A DNA stretch of 64,000 nt from Anaerolineae bacterium (GTDB taxonomy: Bacteria > Chloroflexota > Anaerolineae > Promineifilales > Promineifilaceae): positions 1 through 64,000 of the forward strand of contig JADLAX010000052.1 in NCBI GenBank assembly GCA_020848035.1, given 5' to 3'. This document shows positions 25,041 through 33,900 of this stretch, in pieces. The notes under the pieces were generated by a model, which saw only the letters and a program-made list of their open reading frames with translations, was not told the DNA's origin and did no database searches. Each line of letters starts with the position of its first letter. Within the stretch, counting starts at the first letter, position 1. A program made the position numbers and the translations under genes.

Positions 25041-25141
25041 AGACTCTCTGAGTCTTCAGGATTTCGTGGGGTTTGGTGTGAAACGTGATGCGACAAACGT
25101 AACATCTCTCTGGTCACGTTTCACGCATCACGGGCTGTAAA
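25041..25141 (-). repeat. Heptamer-type repeat, inverted copy
   Basis: Reverse complement of the element at 22966-23060, including the CCCGTGATGCGTGAAACGTG start and the CCACGAAATCCTGAAGAC end. It occupies most of the 389-base gap after the GNAT promoter; nothing else is evident there. Confidence 0.75.
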
Positions 25142-25315
25142 CCCTCTTAATTCCCAAAGTGCCAGGCAATTGTATGAGCATCTCTTATCTTTGTGTAATC
25201 TATCGGCCCCAATTGTAAGATATCCATTGGAAAAGCTGGACAAATATTGACGATGCCCTGGTTACTATGCCAAAATCTAGGCATAACTTTGTAGTGGAAA
25301 ACATAGGACAGAAAA

Positions 25316-25447
25316 ATGTTAACACTTTCTTTTATTGCATACGGGTTGTTTTTATTGAGCTGGACGGCGAGCATGCTGTTTGTGATGTGGTGGCGGCAAC
25401 GGCCGTTGCCCCAACCAGCGCTTAAGCCTGTGACCATTCAAAAATAA
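25316..25447 (+). CDS. Single-span membrane miniprotein (43 aa)
   Basis: 43 codons from ATG 25316: a hydrophobic helix from residue ~3 to 25 (MLTLSFIAYGLFLLS, then ASMLFVMWW) followed by a basic, proline-rich cytosolic tail (RQRPLPQPALKP). AGGA lies 8 bases upstream. It ends 38 bases before the zinc metallopeptidase gene on the same strand, so co-transcription is likely. It begins MLTLS like the 38-residue protein encoded at 26613-26729. The tail contains an ACGGCCGT octamer. No known family recognised. Confidence 0.55.
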   Translation: MLTLSFIAYGLFLLSWTASMLFVMWWRQRPLPQPALKPVTIQK

Positions 25448-25485
25448 CTGGGACAAACGTCGCCAGTGCCAAACGAGGTTAAACC

Positions 25486-26172
25486 ATGTACTTTGATCCG
25501 CTGTTTCTGGTTTTTGCGATACCTGGGCTCTTGTTGGGCCTGTATGCCCAATCGCGTGTCAAGAGCAACTTTAACAAATTTGCCAAAGTCCGCACGGCGC
25601 GCAATGTGACCGGAGCGGAGGTAGCGCGCCAGCTTTTGGACGCTCAGGGTTTGTACGATGTGACCATTGAGGAGACGCAGGGCTTTCTGAGCGATCATTA
25701 CGATCCGCGTGGCAAGGTGCTGCGGCTTAGCCCTGGGGTGTACCGCACTCCCAGCATTGCGGCGGCCGGTGTGGCGGCGCACGAAATGGGCCATGCGCTG
25801 CAAGATGCCGGTGGTTACTTCCCGCTGCAAATACGCAGTGCGCTGGTCCCAGCCGCCCAGTTTGGCAGTTCGCTGGCTCCCTGGCTGTTTATGGGCGGTC
25901 TGCTGCTCAACTTTACCAGCCTGGCCTGGGTTGGCGTCATTATGTTTGCGGCGGCCGTTTTGTTCACGCTGGTTACCCTGCCGGTGGAGTTCGACGCCAG
26001 CGCCCGCGCCAAGAAGCTGTTAGTGAGTCACGGCATTCTGATTGGCGATGAGATTGAGGGTGTAAACAAGGTTTTGAATGCGGCGGCGTGGACGTATGTG
26101 GCAGCGGCCGTTTCGGCCATTGGTACCTTGCTTTATTACGTCATGCTCCTCGGCGGCGGTCGCCGCGACTGA
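25486..26172 (+). CDS. Membrane zinc metallopeptidase, YugP family
   Basis: 228 residues with an N-terminal transmembrane helix (LFLVFAIPGLLLGLYA), the zinc site HEMGH near residue 103 within VAAHEMGHALQDA, and helices near 120-165 and at the C terminus. The spacing and the DHYDPRGKVLRLSPGVY segment preceding the zinc motif are typical of the YugP (DUF) family. These proteins are thought to act as inner-membrane proteases; substrates are unknown. It is followed by a strong palindrome and a terminator. The upstream 43-residue miniprotein could be a partner. Confidence 0.88.
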   Translation: MYFDPLFLVFAIPGLLLGLYAQSRVKSNFNKFAKVRTARNVTGAEVARQLLDAQGLYDVTIEETQGFLSDHYDPRGKVLRLSPGVYRTPSIAAAGVAAHEMGHALQDAGGYFPLQIRSALVPAAQFGSSLAPWLFMGGLLLNFTSLAWVGVIMFAAAVLFTLVTLPVEFDASARAKKLLVSHGILIGDEIEGVNKVLNAAAWTYVAAAVSAIGTLLYYVMLLGGGRRD

Positions 26173-26188
26173 GTGACCGTCTCTGAGT

Positions 26189-26215
26189 TTGGTCCAAGCT
26201 TCAAGCTTGGACCAA
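26189..26215. repeat. Perfect 27-base palindrome
   Basis: TTGGTCCAAGCTT-C-AAGCTTGGACCAA, arms of 13 bases, 17 bases after the peptidase stop codon. Confidence 0.6.
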
Positions 26216-26230
26216 TCTGAAAAAATGAAA

Positions 26231-26274
26231 CCAAAGAAAAACGGGATGGTTTGGGCCATCCCGTTTTTCTTTGG
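26231..26274 (+). terminator. Strong rho-independent terminator
   Basis: A perfect 19-base stem CCAAAGAAAAACGGGATGG / CCATCCCGTTTTTCTTTGG with loop TTTGGG and internal U-tract. It ends the peptidase transcript and, being symmetrical with A/T tracts on both sides, may act in both directions. Confidence 0.85.
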
Positions 26275-26403
26275 CTAGAGAACTCGCGGCTCAGACCACC
26301 CCATCCCCAAGAAAAGAACAACGTCATCTGCCTGACGCAGTGGCGTATTTGTGTGATTGGCAGAAAGTGTTCCAAAAAGATTGGCGTCAAATCTGCCAAC
26401 TAC

Positions 26404-26502
26404 TCATCGTGGACGATTCATTGTGATGCCCACAACCATCCCGGCAACGATCATCATGAGTGCCAGGATGACCAGGGTTGAAAAAGCGAGATTGACTATC
26501 AT
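26404..26502 (-). CDS. Single-span membrane miniprotein (32 aa)
   Basis: 32 codons starting at ATG 26502 with GGGAGG 8 bases upstream. Almost the whole product is one hydrophobic helix (MIVNLAFSTLVILALMMIVA) ending in a basic tail (NRPR). A CRP-like dyad lies ~92 bases upstream. Together with the 38-residue product encoded just upstream on the same strand it forms a pair of tiny membrane proteins. No family recognised; the clear ribosome-binding site and topology support it being real. Confidence 0.5.
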   Translation of the reverse strand: MIVNLAFSTLVILALMMIVAGMVVGITMNRPR

Positions 26503-26593
26503 CAGGTTGCCTCCCGTCTTGCTTGACTGTGGTTTAGTGTAGCGAGCACATGCGCTACTGTCCTGACAGCAGGCTCACACCTGGCGCACAGTA

Positions 26594-26609
26594 TGTGATA
26601 AATGTTACA
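26594..26609. promoter_or_regulatory. CRP/FNR-like site, one mismatch
   Basis: TGTGATAAATGTTACA has the same core as the site at 8917 with one change from TGTGA-N6-TCACA. It lies between the two miniprotein genes, upstream of the 32-residue one. Confidence 0.45.
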
Positions 26610-26612
26610 AGC

Positions 26613-26729
26613 TTAGCGGGGTGGGTTGTTGACAACCAGGTAAACGACCAGAATGACGGGAAATATTAGCCCCAAGAGAAAGGCGGCCAGCAACAAACCA
26701 AACAGGACACCATAAGAAAGCGTTAGCAT
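26613..26729 (-). CDS. Single-span membrane miniprotein (38 aa)
   Basis: 38 codons from ATG 26729, preceded by AAAAGGAGAAACTCAAC. One long hydrophobic helix spans residues ~6-33 (GVLFGLLLAAFLLG, then IFPVILVVYLVV), followed by NNPPR. It shares the MLTLS start with the 43-residue product at 25316. The strong Shine-Dalgarno argues for translation. Function unknown; its size resembles small subunits of membrane complexes such as CydX, but no sequence motif supports a specific match. Confidence 0.55.
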   Translation of the reverse strand: MLTLSYGVLFGLLLAAFLLGLIFPVILVVYLVVNNPPR

Positions 26730-26956
26730 GTTGAGTTTCTCCTTTTATGACACACATTCCGATACAAACTTACATTCCAGTACGTGGTGAATTTCCCCAA
26801 CGTTGCCAACCCGGCGGCTGTTTCGCAGTGCTGGCCTGCCTGCTTTGATCCTAGCAAATGGGGGGACAATTGCCTGACAGGCAGCAAACGGGAAAGCCAC
26901 AATAGACCAACAGGTGTGGCCAGGTTAGCGTTCAGTTGGGGGGAGCAAAAGCGGGG

Positions 26957-28312
26957 TTAACCGTCTCCGGTTTGCAGCATGTAGCCCTGGTTGTGCACGT
27001 TGTGCAAGAAGCGTGGCTCCTTGGGATTGGGCTCGATCTTTTTGCGCAGGCGGGCAATGGCAGCAATGAGCGCTTCGTCGGAGACGCCGCCCTGGGCGCT
27101 GGGCCAGCCCGCGCTGATGAGGGTGTCTTTTTCCACCACTTCGCCTTCCTGCTGGTACAGCTGTTGGAAGAGGCGGTATTCTAGCTGGGTGAGCCGGGGG
27201 GCCGGGCTGCCCATGACCCAAATCTGGCGTGATGGCTCGTCGAAAAAGAGGGGGGCTTCCCAATGGGCGTCTTGGGTGGCGATGAAGTGGGCGAAGATGG
27301 GGGAGAAGATAGCGGCCTTTGCTTCAGCTAGCAGCCCCTTGATTTGCAACTGGGTAACGATGGCGGGGTCAACGGCCGTATCCATCCCCTGTGCCCTGGC
27401 CATGAGGGTACGCTGCTCGTGTACGCTCAGGCTGCGCCACAGCTTCTCGCACTCCATCTCTACGCCAGGAATTTGCAGCAGCAGTTTGGCAGCATTGGCC
27501 TGATGCAGCTGGCCGAGGAGCTGGTGCTGCGCCGCACCCAACAGGGCCGCACGCAAGAGGCCAGCATGGCCGCTGGCCAGCTCGTACAGCCGACTGCGCA
27601 AGGCATCGGTTAGCTCCAGCTTGTTGCGCCCCGCAATGCGATTCAGTACCGACATGGCATCGCTTTGCACGTACGGCTTCAGCCCCATGATGTTGGATGC
27701 CAGCAGTTCGTAAAATTCCTCACGAGCCTGGTCCAGCTCAATCAGGTTGGGCAGCAGGTCACGGGTGAAAACGAGGTAGGAAATGCGGTATTTGTACGCT
27801 TCGCGCAGGCCGCGCAGGTTGGCAAAAAGGCGCGGTTCGGCTTCCTGGTACACGTCGTCAAATTGGTCGAAGAGAAAAACAAGGCGGCGGTCGGATTGAG
27901 CCAGCAGCACACGCAGGGCCAGCTTGAAGTAGCGCTGCACCTTGAGAATGTCGTCTTTGGCGTCTAGCAGCAGCTCGTGGTAGCGGCTGATCTGCTCGAT
28001 GTCACTGGTGGTCAGCCCCAGGCGATCCAGGTCGCCTTCCAGCAGCTCCAGCTGCTCCAGGATGAGGCTGTAGATGCTGCGGTCGGAGAAGTTGGGAATG
28101 TAGTGGAAGTTGGCGCGCACAATGAGGGTGCTGCCGCTCAGCTTGCCGAGGAATTTGGCCTGGGTTTGTGGGTCGCGGATGTGGTTGAACAGGTTAGACT
28201 TTCCCACGCCGCTAATGCCGATGATGGAAGCCGATTCGCCAGCCTGCATCCAGTTGAACAGCATTTCTGTTTCAATCTGGCGGAAATCGGGGGTTTGGGT
28301 GGTTGCGGTCAC
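26957..28312 (-). CDS. AAA/STAND-like ATPase with C-terminal winged helix
   Basis: 451 residues. The P-loop GISGVGKSN is at 32-40 and Walker B LVFLFDQFDD has Asp149, followed by a helical section including a LRGLREAYKYRISYLVFTRD sensor-like part. The C-terminal ~85 residues form an OmpR/PhoB-type winged helix (LTQLEYRLFQQLYQQEGEVV, then EALIAAIARLRKKIEPNP and an HNVHNQGYML wing). It is therefore probably a nucleotide-dependent DNA-binding switch. It is the last of four co-directional genes, 115 bases after the receiver/SIR2 fusion, with a repeat in the gap. No receiver domain is present, so control must come from partner proteins. Confidence 0.82.
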   Translation of the reverse strand: MTATTQTPDFRQIETEMLFNWMQAGESASIIGISGVGKSNLFNHIRDPQTQAKFLGKLSGSTLIVRANFHYIPNFSDRSIYSLILEQLELLEGDLDRLGLTTSDIEQISRYHELLLDAKDDILKVQRYFKLALRVLLAQSDRRLVFLFDQFDDVYQEAEPRLFANLRGLREAYKYRISYLVFTRDLLPNLIELDQAREEFYELLASNIMGLKPYVQSDAMSVLNRIAGRNKLELTDALRSRLYELASGHAGLLRAALLGAAQHQLLGQLHQANAAKLLLQIPGVEMECEKLWRSLSVHEQRTLMARAQGMDTAVDPAIVTQLQIKGLLAEAKAAIFSPIFAHFIATQDAHWEAPLFFDEPSRQIWVMGSPAPRLTQLEYRLFQQLYQQEGEVVEKDTLISAGWPSAQGGVSDEALIAAIARLRKKIEPNPKEPRFLHNVHNQGYMLQTGDG

Positions 28313-28333
28313 GACACTTCTCCTTCGAAAATA

Positions 28334-28375
28334 GGCCGCGGATTAACGCGGATAAACGCGGATTAAAATCTGCGA
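28334..28375. repeat. GCGGATTAA-type repeat
   Basis: GGCCGCGGATTAACGCGGATAAACGCGGATTAAAATC, about the reverse complement of the element at 1571-1622. Located between the AAA/winged-helix and receiver/SIR2 genes. Confidence 0.55.
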
Positions 28376-28427
28376 AATCGGCAAATGTTCATTTCTGGTG
28401 TTGTGCTACTCATGAACTCTCCTTTCC

Positions 28428-30944
28428 CTAATCTTGCGACAGGCCGGGATATTCCTGGCCTTCGTAGTTGGTGAGGGTGAACAGCACTTTTAGCAGCTGG
28501 CCCGGCGTATCGGGCAGCACGCGGAAGTCGAGGTTGCGGTAGACGTCTTGCTCTTCTTCGGAGATGTCGCCGCCTGCCAGCCAGACGAGGCCGCTGGCGG
28601 TGGCGGGCTGGCAATATTGGTACGCGGCCATGAGTTCATCTTCGGAGGGGCACAGCATGAGCAAGAAAGCGCCTTGTTGAACGGCCGTTGCCAGCTGCTG
28701 CCATAATTCCGTCACCCGGTTAATCGTTTTCTGCTGACGATGATCGTATTCGGTGATGGGCAGCCGATCGGCGTCGGTGTCTGGTTCGCGGGCATTGATC
28801 GAGCCGTACAGTTTAAAAATGAGGGCACTGCCCTGCGTTTCGGGGCAGCGCTCGCTGGCATTCAGGTGAAGGGTGAAGGTTGTCCCCTTTTCCTGGTAGG
28901 CCTGCTCCAAATAGGTGTGCTGGTTGGTGGTGTAGATGGTGTGCCAGGGCAGTTTGGCGGCGGCGCGGTAGAGCGACGGCCGTTTCCCCGGCGCGTAATA
29001 TTCGATATGTTTTTGAATGAGCCGCTTGCGGTTGCCCATCCGGTTGATGTAAAAGGCAAACAGCTTGGTATGTTTGTCGGTGACCGAGGCGGAAATGTCC
29101 ACCTCTTTCATGAGCTGCAGGGCGAGCTGCTGATTGTTGGGCCAGTCGGTGTTGCGCGGTACGGCCGAACCGATAAACAAGATCACGTTGTCTTTCCCCA
29201 GATTTTCGGCCAGAAAGCGCTGCTGGGCGCTGGCCAGCATGAGGGCCGGGGCAAAAAAGCTGCTGTCTTCGGCATAGGTGGCTTGGCTGATGGGCACCGG
29301 TTCACGATACATCTCAATGACGCGGGTGGGTGACGGCCGTCCCGCCAGCCGGTCCATTTCTTCACACAACATCACCGCCGAATGCATTGCCTGGAGCTTG
29401 CGATTTTCCGAAATGTGGCGCAGCCGCACCACGTTTAGCGTGCCCATGAGTTGGCTGAGCAGATACTCCTTGCGCGCATCGTTGGCTTTGGTGTTGTAAT
29501 TGCTGGCGTATTTGTGGGCCAGCTGACGCAGATCAAAAATGACTTCGGCCGCTTTGCGGGCATCTTTAGAAAAGGAGGGTGGCAAAATAGGCGGCTGGTT
29601 CTGCCGGTCGGCTTCCAGCAGCGCCTCTTCCAGATGCAAAAAGTCGGTCAGGCTGAGCAAAGACATGAGCCGGTATTTTATATCGCTTTCCAGGATGACA
29701 AAGTCGCGCAAGATGTGGCTCTTGAAGGTGCGATAAAAATCGATCAGCCAACATTTGCCCCCTTCATCGACCATGATGTTACGGCCGGTCAGGTCGCCGT
29801 GGGTGATGGTTTTGTGCACCTGCATCACACATTCTTCGCGGTGGGTGTCCAGCCAGGCGATGGGGTTTAATACTTTTTCTTTGCCAGGAGTCAGCTGAAT
29901 GAACTCAGCTTCGGAATCCAGTTCGGGCAGCACAATTTGAATACGGCCGATTAACTTCTTGCGGTCCAGTTGAAACGCTTCGTAATACAGCGTGCGCAGG
30001 TCAGCCAACACACGCTCGGGATTGGCAAACCAGTAGCGGTAGGTCTGCTCAAACAGCTCGCGCAGGCTGGCGATGATGTGGCTGGCGTCATTGCGGTGGT
30101 AAAAATCGTCGAACTCTTTAAGAGCTACGCCTTGATTTTCGGCGAAAGTGTAGAGCAGGGTGCCCAGGTGGCGCGAGTAGTGCACGTCGGCCTGGGTGAC
30201 GGCATTGGCCGTCAGAAAATGTTTAACATTGGCTTCGTAGTGGCGCTGTTCCGTTTCTACCTTGTCTTTACGGCCCACCTTGGCCACGTAGGAGCGCCCC
30301 AGGCCACCGTTCCAGGTGGGTTGGATGCGCACCACGGCTGCGCCCGTCAGCCCTGGTTTAAGCTTGCTGACAAACAAGCTGCGGGCATCCACAAACAGCT
30401 TGCCAAATAAATCTCGTACCTGCGGGGCCAACAGTTTGGTAGACGGCCGTTCCGCCATCGACCAGTTCACATCCTCCGCCACATCTTCCAACACGTTCAG
30501 CGAATCACTGACGTACTCCAAATCAAAGTTGATTTTGATTTTGTTGGCTTTCAGTTCATTAACGGTTGTGCGCAAAGCTTTAAGATAGCCTGATTCCTTG
30601 ATAATTAACTTGTCCGCTTTGAGGTCCCAGGCCTTGAGTGCATATTGTTGGTGTGCGGTTAAGATGATGGCGGGCATAATCTCGCGCAGTTGAAGCCTCT
30701 CAATATCCTCCAGGAGTTGTAGACCTTCGGTATTTTCAGGGTCTTCATCCACCAGCTTAATATCTATGATTGCCAGGTGAAAATGGTCGGTTTCCAGGGC
30801 AGATTTGGCTTCGCGATAGGAGGTGGCCAGGCGAACGACGTTGCCATCTTCTTTTAGCCAACGCGCCATTGGATCGTATGACCTCTCGTCATCTTCCACC
30901 AACAAGATTCGAAATTGATGCGTTGTCATCATGGGTTCAGGCAT
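28428..30944 (-). CDS. Receiver - APH-like kinase - SIR2-like fusion protein
   Basis: 838 residues in three parts. (1) Receiver domain 12-130 with acidic residues E17-D18-D19, phosphoacceptor Asp61 (LAIIDIKL), Thr96 and Lys116, complete for phosphorelay. (2) A protein-kinase/aminoglycoside-phosphotransferase-like domain ~200-430: Lys222 (YVAKVG), catalytic HGDLTGRN at 382-389 and IDF at 401-403, so it looks catalytically competent. (3) A SIR2-like domain ~585-740: VILFIGSAVP, IYTTNQH, KLYGSI, ITEYD. In SIR2 NADases the matching motifs are GAGxS, TNYD and KLHG, so the usual glycine-rich loop and catalytic His are changed. The start overlaps the histidine-kinase gene by 8 bases, making it the likely cognate regulator. 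Domain order is inferred from motifs only. Confidence 0.78.
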   Translation of the reverse strand: MPEPMMTTHQFRILLVEDDERSYDPMARWLKEDGNVVRLATSYREAKSALETDHFHLAIIDIKLVDEDPENTEGLQLLEDIERLQLREIMPAIILTAHQQYALKAWDLKADKLIIKESGYLKALRTTVNELKANKIKINFDLEYVSDSLNVLEDVAEDVNWSMAERPSTKLLAPQVRDLFGKLFVDARSLFVSKLKPGLTGAAVVRIQPTWNGGLGRSYVAKVGRKDKVETEQRHYEANVKHFLTANAVTQADVHYSRHLGTLLYTFAENQGVALKEFDDFYHRNDASHIIASLRELFEQTYRYWFANPERVLADLRTLYYEAFQLDRKKLIGRIQIVLPELDSEAEFIQLTPGKEKVLNPIAWLDTHREECVMQVHKTITHGDLTGRNIMVDEGGKCWLIDFYRTFKSHILRDFVILESDIKYRLMSLLSLTDFLHLEEALLEADRQNQPPILPPSFSKDARKAAEVIFDLRQLAHKYASNYNTKANDARKEYLLSQLMGTLNVVRLRHISENRKLQAMHSAVMLCEEMDRLAGRPSPTRVIEMYREPVPISQATYAEDSSFFAPALMLASAQQRFLAENLGKDNVILFIGSAVPRNTDWPNNQQLALQLMKEVDISASVTDKHTKLFAFYINRMGNRKRLIQKHIEYYAPGKRPSLYRAAAKLPWHTIYTTNQHTYLEQAYQEKGTTFTLHLNASERCPETQGSALIFKLYGSINAREPDTDADRLPITEYDHRQQKTINRVTELWQQLATAVQQGAFLLMLCPSEDELMAAYQYCQPATASGLVWLAGGDISEEEQDVYRNLDFRVLPDTPGQLLKVLFTLTNYEGQEYPGLSQD

Positions 30945-33900
30945 TGACCAATCCCTCCTGTGCAGCAGGCTCCTTGCTGGTATGCAGCGGCAGGCTGAGG
31001 GTAAAGGTGGTGCCTTGGCCGGGTTCGCTGTCTAGGTGGAGCGTGCCATGGTGAACTTGGGCTATGAGTTGGCAGTGGAAAAGCCCCACGCCGTGCATCT
31101 TGTGGTCGGCGTCACTTTTTGTGGAAGTGCCAAAATTAAAGACGTTTTCTTGCAGCTCTTTGGCAATGCCTTTGCCGTTGTCCTGCACGTGTAAGTGAAC
31201 GTGGTGGTCATCGGCAACGGCCGTTACCGTCACCAACCCTTCGCGATCGGTCGGAACGGCCGTAAAGGCATTCACCAACAGATTTTTCAGCAGCAGCTCG
31301 ATCCACAGACTGTCGGCCTGAACTTTGGGCAGATTGGGGGCAATTTCCTTGACGATGGTTACGTGCGGTGGTTTTTGTGGCTTGCTCTGATCAATGGCGT
31401 CCTGAACCAGGGTGCTAACTTCGTTCAGCTCCGGCTTGTACTCACCCGTGAAGACAAAATCTTTCAAACGGCCGCTAATTTTGTCGGTAATCATGGCGCT
31501 TTTTTGCAGATTGGCTAGCGGGGCCGAGATGTCCCGTTTATTCGCGTACTTGTAGGCAATTTCATCTACCAGGTCGGGGAAGGCGGCCACGGCGTTGTTG
31601 ATGTCGTGCACCAGACCCGTAGCCATCATCGCCGTCCGCCGGGTGAGCTCCAGGGCACGGGCGTGCTTAAACTGCCGCGCGTTTTTCACGGCCAGCGCCA
31701 CGTGTTTGGCCAGCGTCACCAACAGCTCCTGGTCTTCAATGGTAAAGGCAGCCAGCTCGTCGCTTTCGACAAGCAGCACGTAGGTCACCACATCGTCAAT
31801 CATGATGGGAATGCCAATTTGCGATTGGGTCGTGGTCACCGCCGGGATGTAGTCGAGGTCCCGGCTGACGTCATCCACCAGGCTGGGTTTGCCCGTGGCC
31901 AGCACACGCCCGGCAACGCCGCGCCGCTTGTCCAGCCGGGTGCGGAACGTTTCATGCTCCAGCAGGGGCACATCGATCCGGTAAAATTGCTGGGTATTGC
32001 TGGTAACGGCCACTTCGTTTTTGTCCGGCAAATGCTCCACGATGCAGGCGTTGTTGGCCTTGGGGAAGGCGGCCAAAATCTCTTGAATCAGGTTGCGGAA
32101 GATGGGGTCAATTTCCACGCTGGCGCTGATGATGGGGGTGATGTGCGACACGGTGTCCAGCCGCTGCTGGCGCTGTTCCGCTTCAGTGTGCAGGCGTGCC
32201 CGCAAAATGGCCAGGGCGGCCATCTGGGCAAACAGCTCCAGCGTGCCGCGATCCCCTTCGCTGAATGGATTCTGGAATTTGTAGCCAAAAAACATGCAGC
32301 CCACGCGATTTTGGCCGACTTCCAGGGGGAGTACGGCCGTTGCCACATACCGGTTGGTCGCCAGAAAGGCCTGACGCAGCTGCGGTGTCTTTTCGATGTT
32401 GGCGATAAATTTGCCACCGGGCAGGTCCCAGGCCGACATGACAATCTGGTTGGGTTTGCCGGGAAGCGGAACGGCCGTTGCCTGCGGCTGGCTGCTGGAA
32501 ACCGAGGTCGCAATGTAGCGCATCGTTTCCGGGTCCTGGTAATACAGGGCAATCGCGTCCACCGCTTGCAGCGCATTCTGCGCCTGGGTGAGGATGGCCG
32601 CCAGCAGGTTGGCCAGGTTGGCCTCGTCGGCCAGCCGCTGCGACAGGTCGCGCAGTTCGCGCATCGTCCGGCTGCGATCCGCCTCTTCCAGGTTCACCGC
32701 CAGGCGACCGGCCAATTTTTCCAGGAACCGACGGTGTTCTTTTAGCCCCTCACGCTCCGGGCTTTCCAGGTAAAGCACAGCCAGGGTGTTGCTGGCCACT
32801 TTGACGGGAACTGCCAGGGCGCTGCGGGATTCGGGAAAAAAGCGGGTGCGAAACTGGCCCGTCTCTGGGCGGCCCGCGTTGGCAATGACCTGCGTTGTGC
32901 CGTGCGTGTACGCCTGGGCAATCAGCCCACCGGGCAGCGTGTCGATCTGCTGCGAGAGGATTTTGCCGGAGCCTGACAGCTGGTAAATGCCCCAGGCTCC
33001 TTTTGGTTCATCGCGAACCAAGAGAACTCGTGGCGCATTGGTGTAGCCCTGGGCGGCCCGCAGTGCCAGCAAAATACCGTTTTCCACGGCCTCGTCGGAA
33101 CGGAAGTAAGCGCCGCTGGCAAAAAGCTGATCCAGCCCCTTCATTTCCAAGGTGCGCCGGTCCAGGTTGTACTGCACCTGCTGGTATGTGCGCGCGCCGG
33201 GCAGGGCGATGGCGACAAAGTTGGCAAAGACCTCCAGCACAGTTTTTTGTTCGTCCGTGAGCTGGTGTGGGTGCAGCCAGTTGAGGTAAAGCAGACCCAC
33301 CGGGGCGACGGCCGAGCCAAGGCGAATGCCGGTGAAGGCGCGAATGCCTTCGCGGGGCAAAAAGGTGCTGGTTTCGATAGCCAGGCGCAGTTTGGGGGCA
33401 ACGGCCGTTGCCACATCGGACACCGTGATCTGACCCTGCTGCAAAATGGTGGCGGCCAGCCCTTTGGTTGGGCGCGGCTTGTCGGTGGGGCCAACGGCCG
33501 TGTGGGTGCCAACGGCCGTCACTTCCTTCGGTTCATAGCGGTACGACTGGCTGCCCTGGCTTGGCTGGAGCGGATAGACCACCACGCTGTCTGCCTGGAA
33601 CAGCTCTTTGGCCGACTGCACCACCGTTTCGAGCAGCTCCGCTACCGATTGGGTGACCTTGTTGTTTAACGTCTTTTCAATTTCCAGCAGCTGCCGCCAG
33701 TTGGTGGTGCGCTGCCGTTCTACCACCAGGGCGCGGGCGTTTTCCAGCACCAGGGCCACCTGGTTCACAAACGTCTGCAGCAGCTCGAACTGCTCTTGGG
33801 AGATGGGGTCGGGGGAAAATTTGTTATCAACGTAGAGCAAACCAAAGGTGTGCTCGCCAGAGGCCAGCGGTGCCAGGGCAAATTCGGCGGGGGTGTCGAT

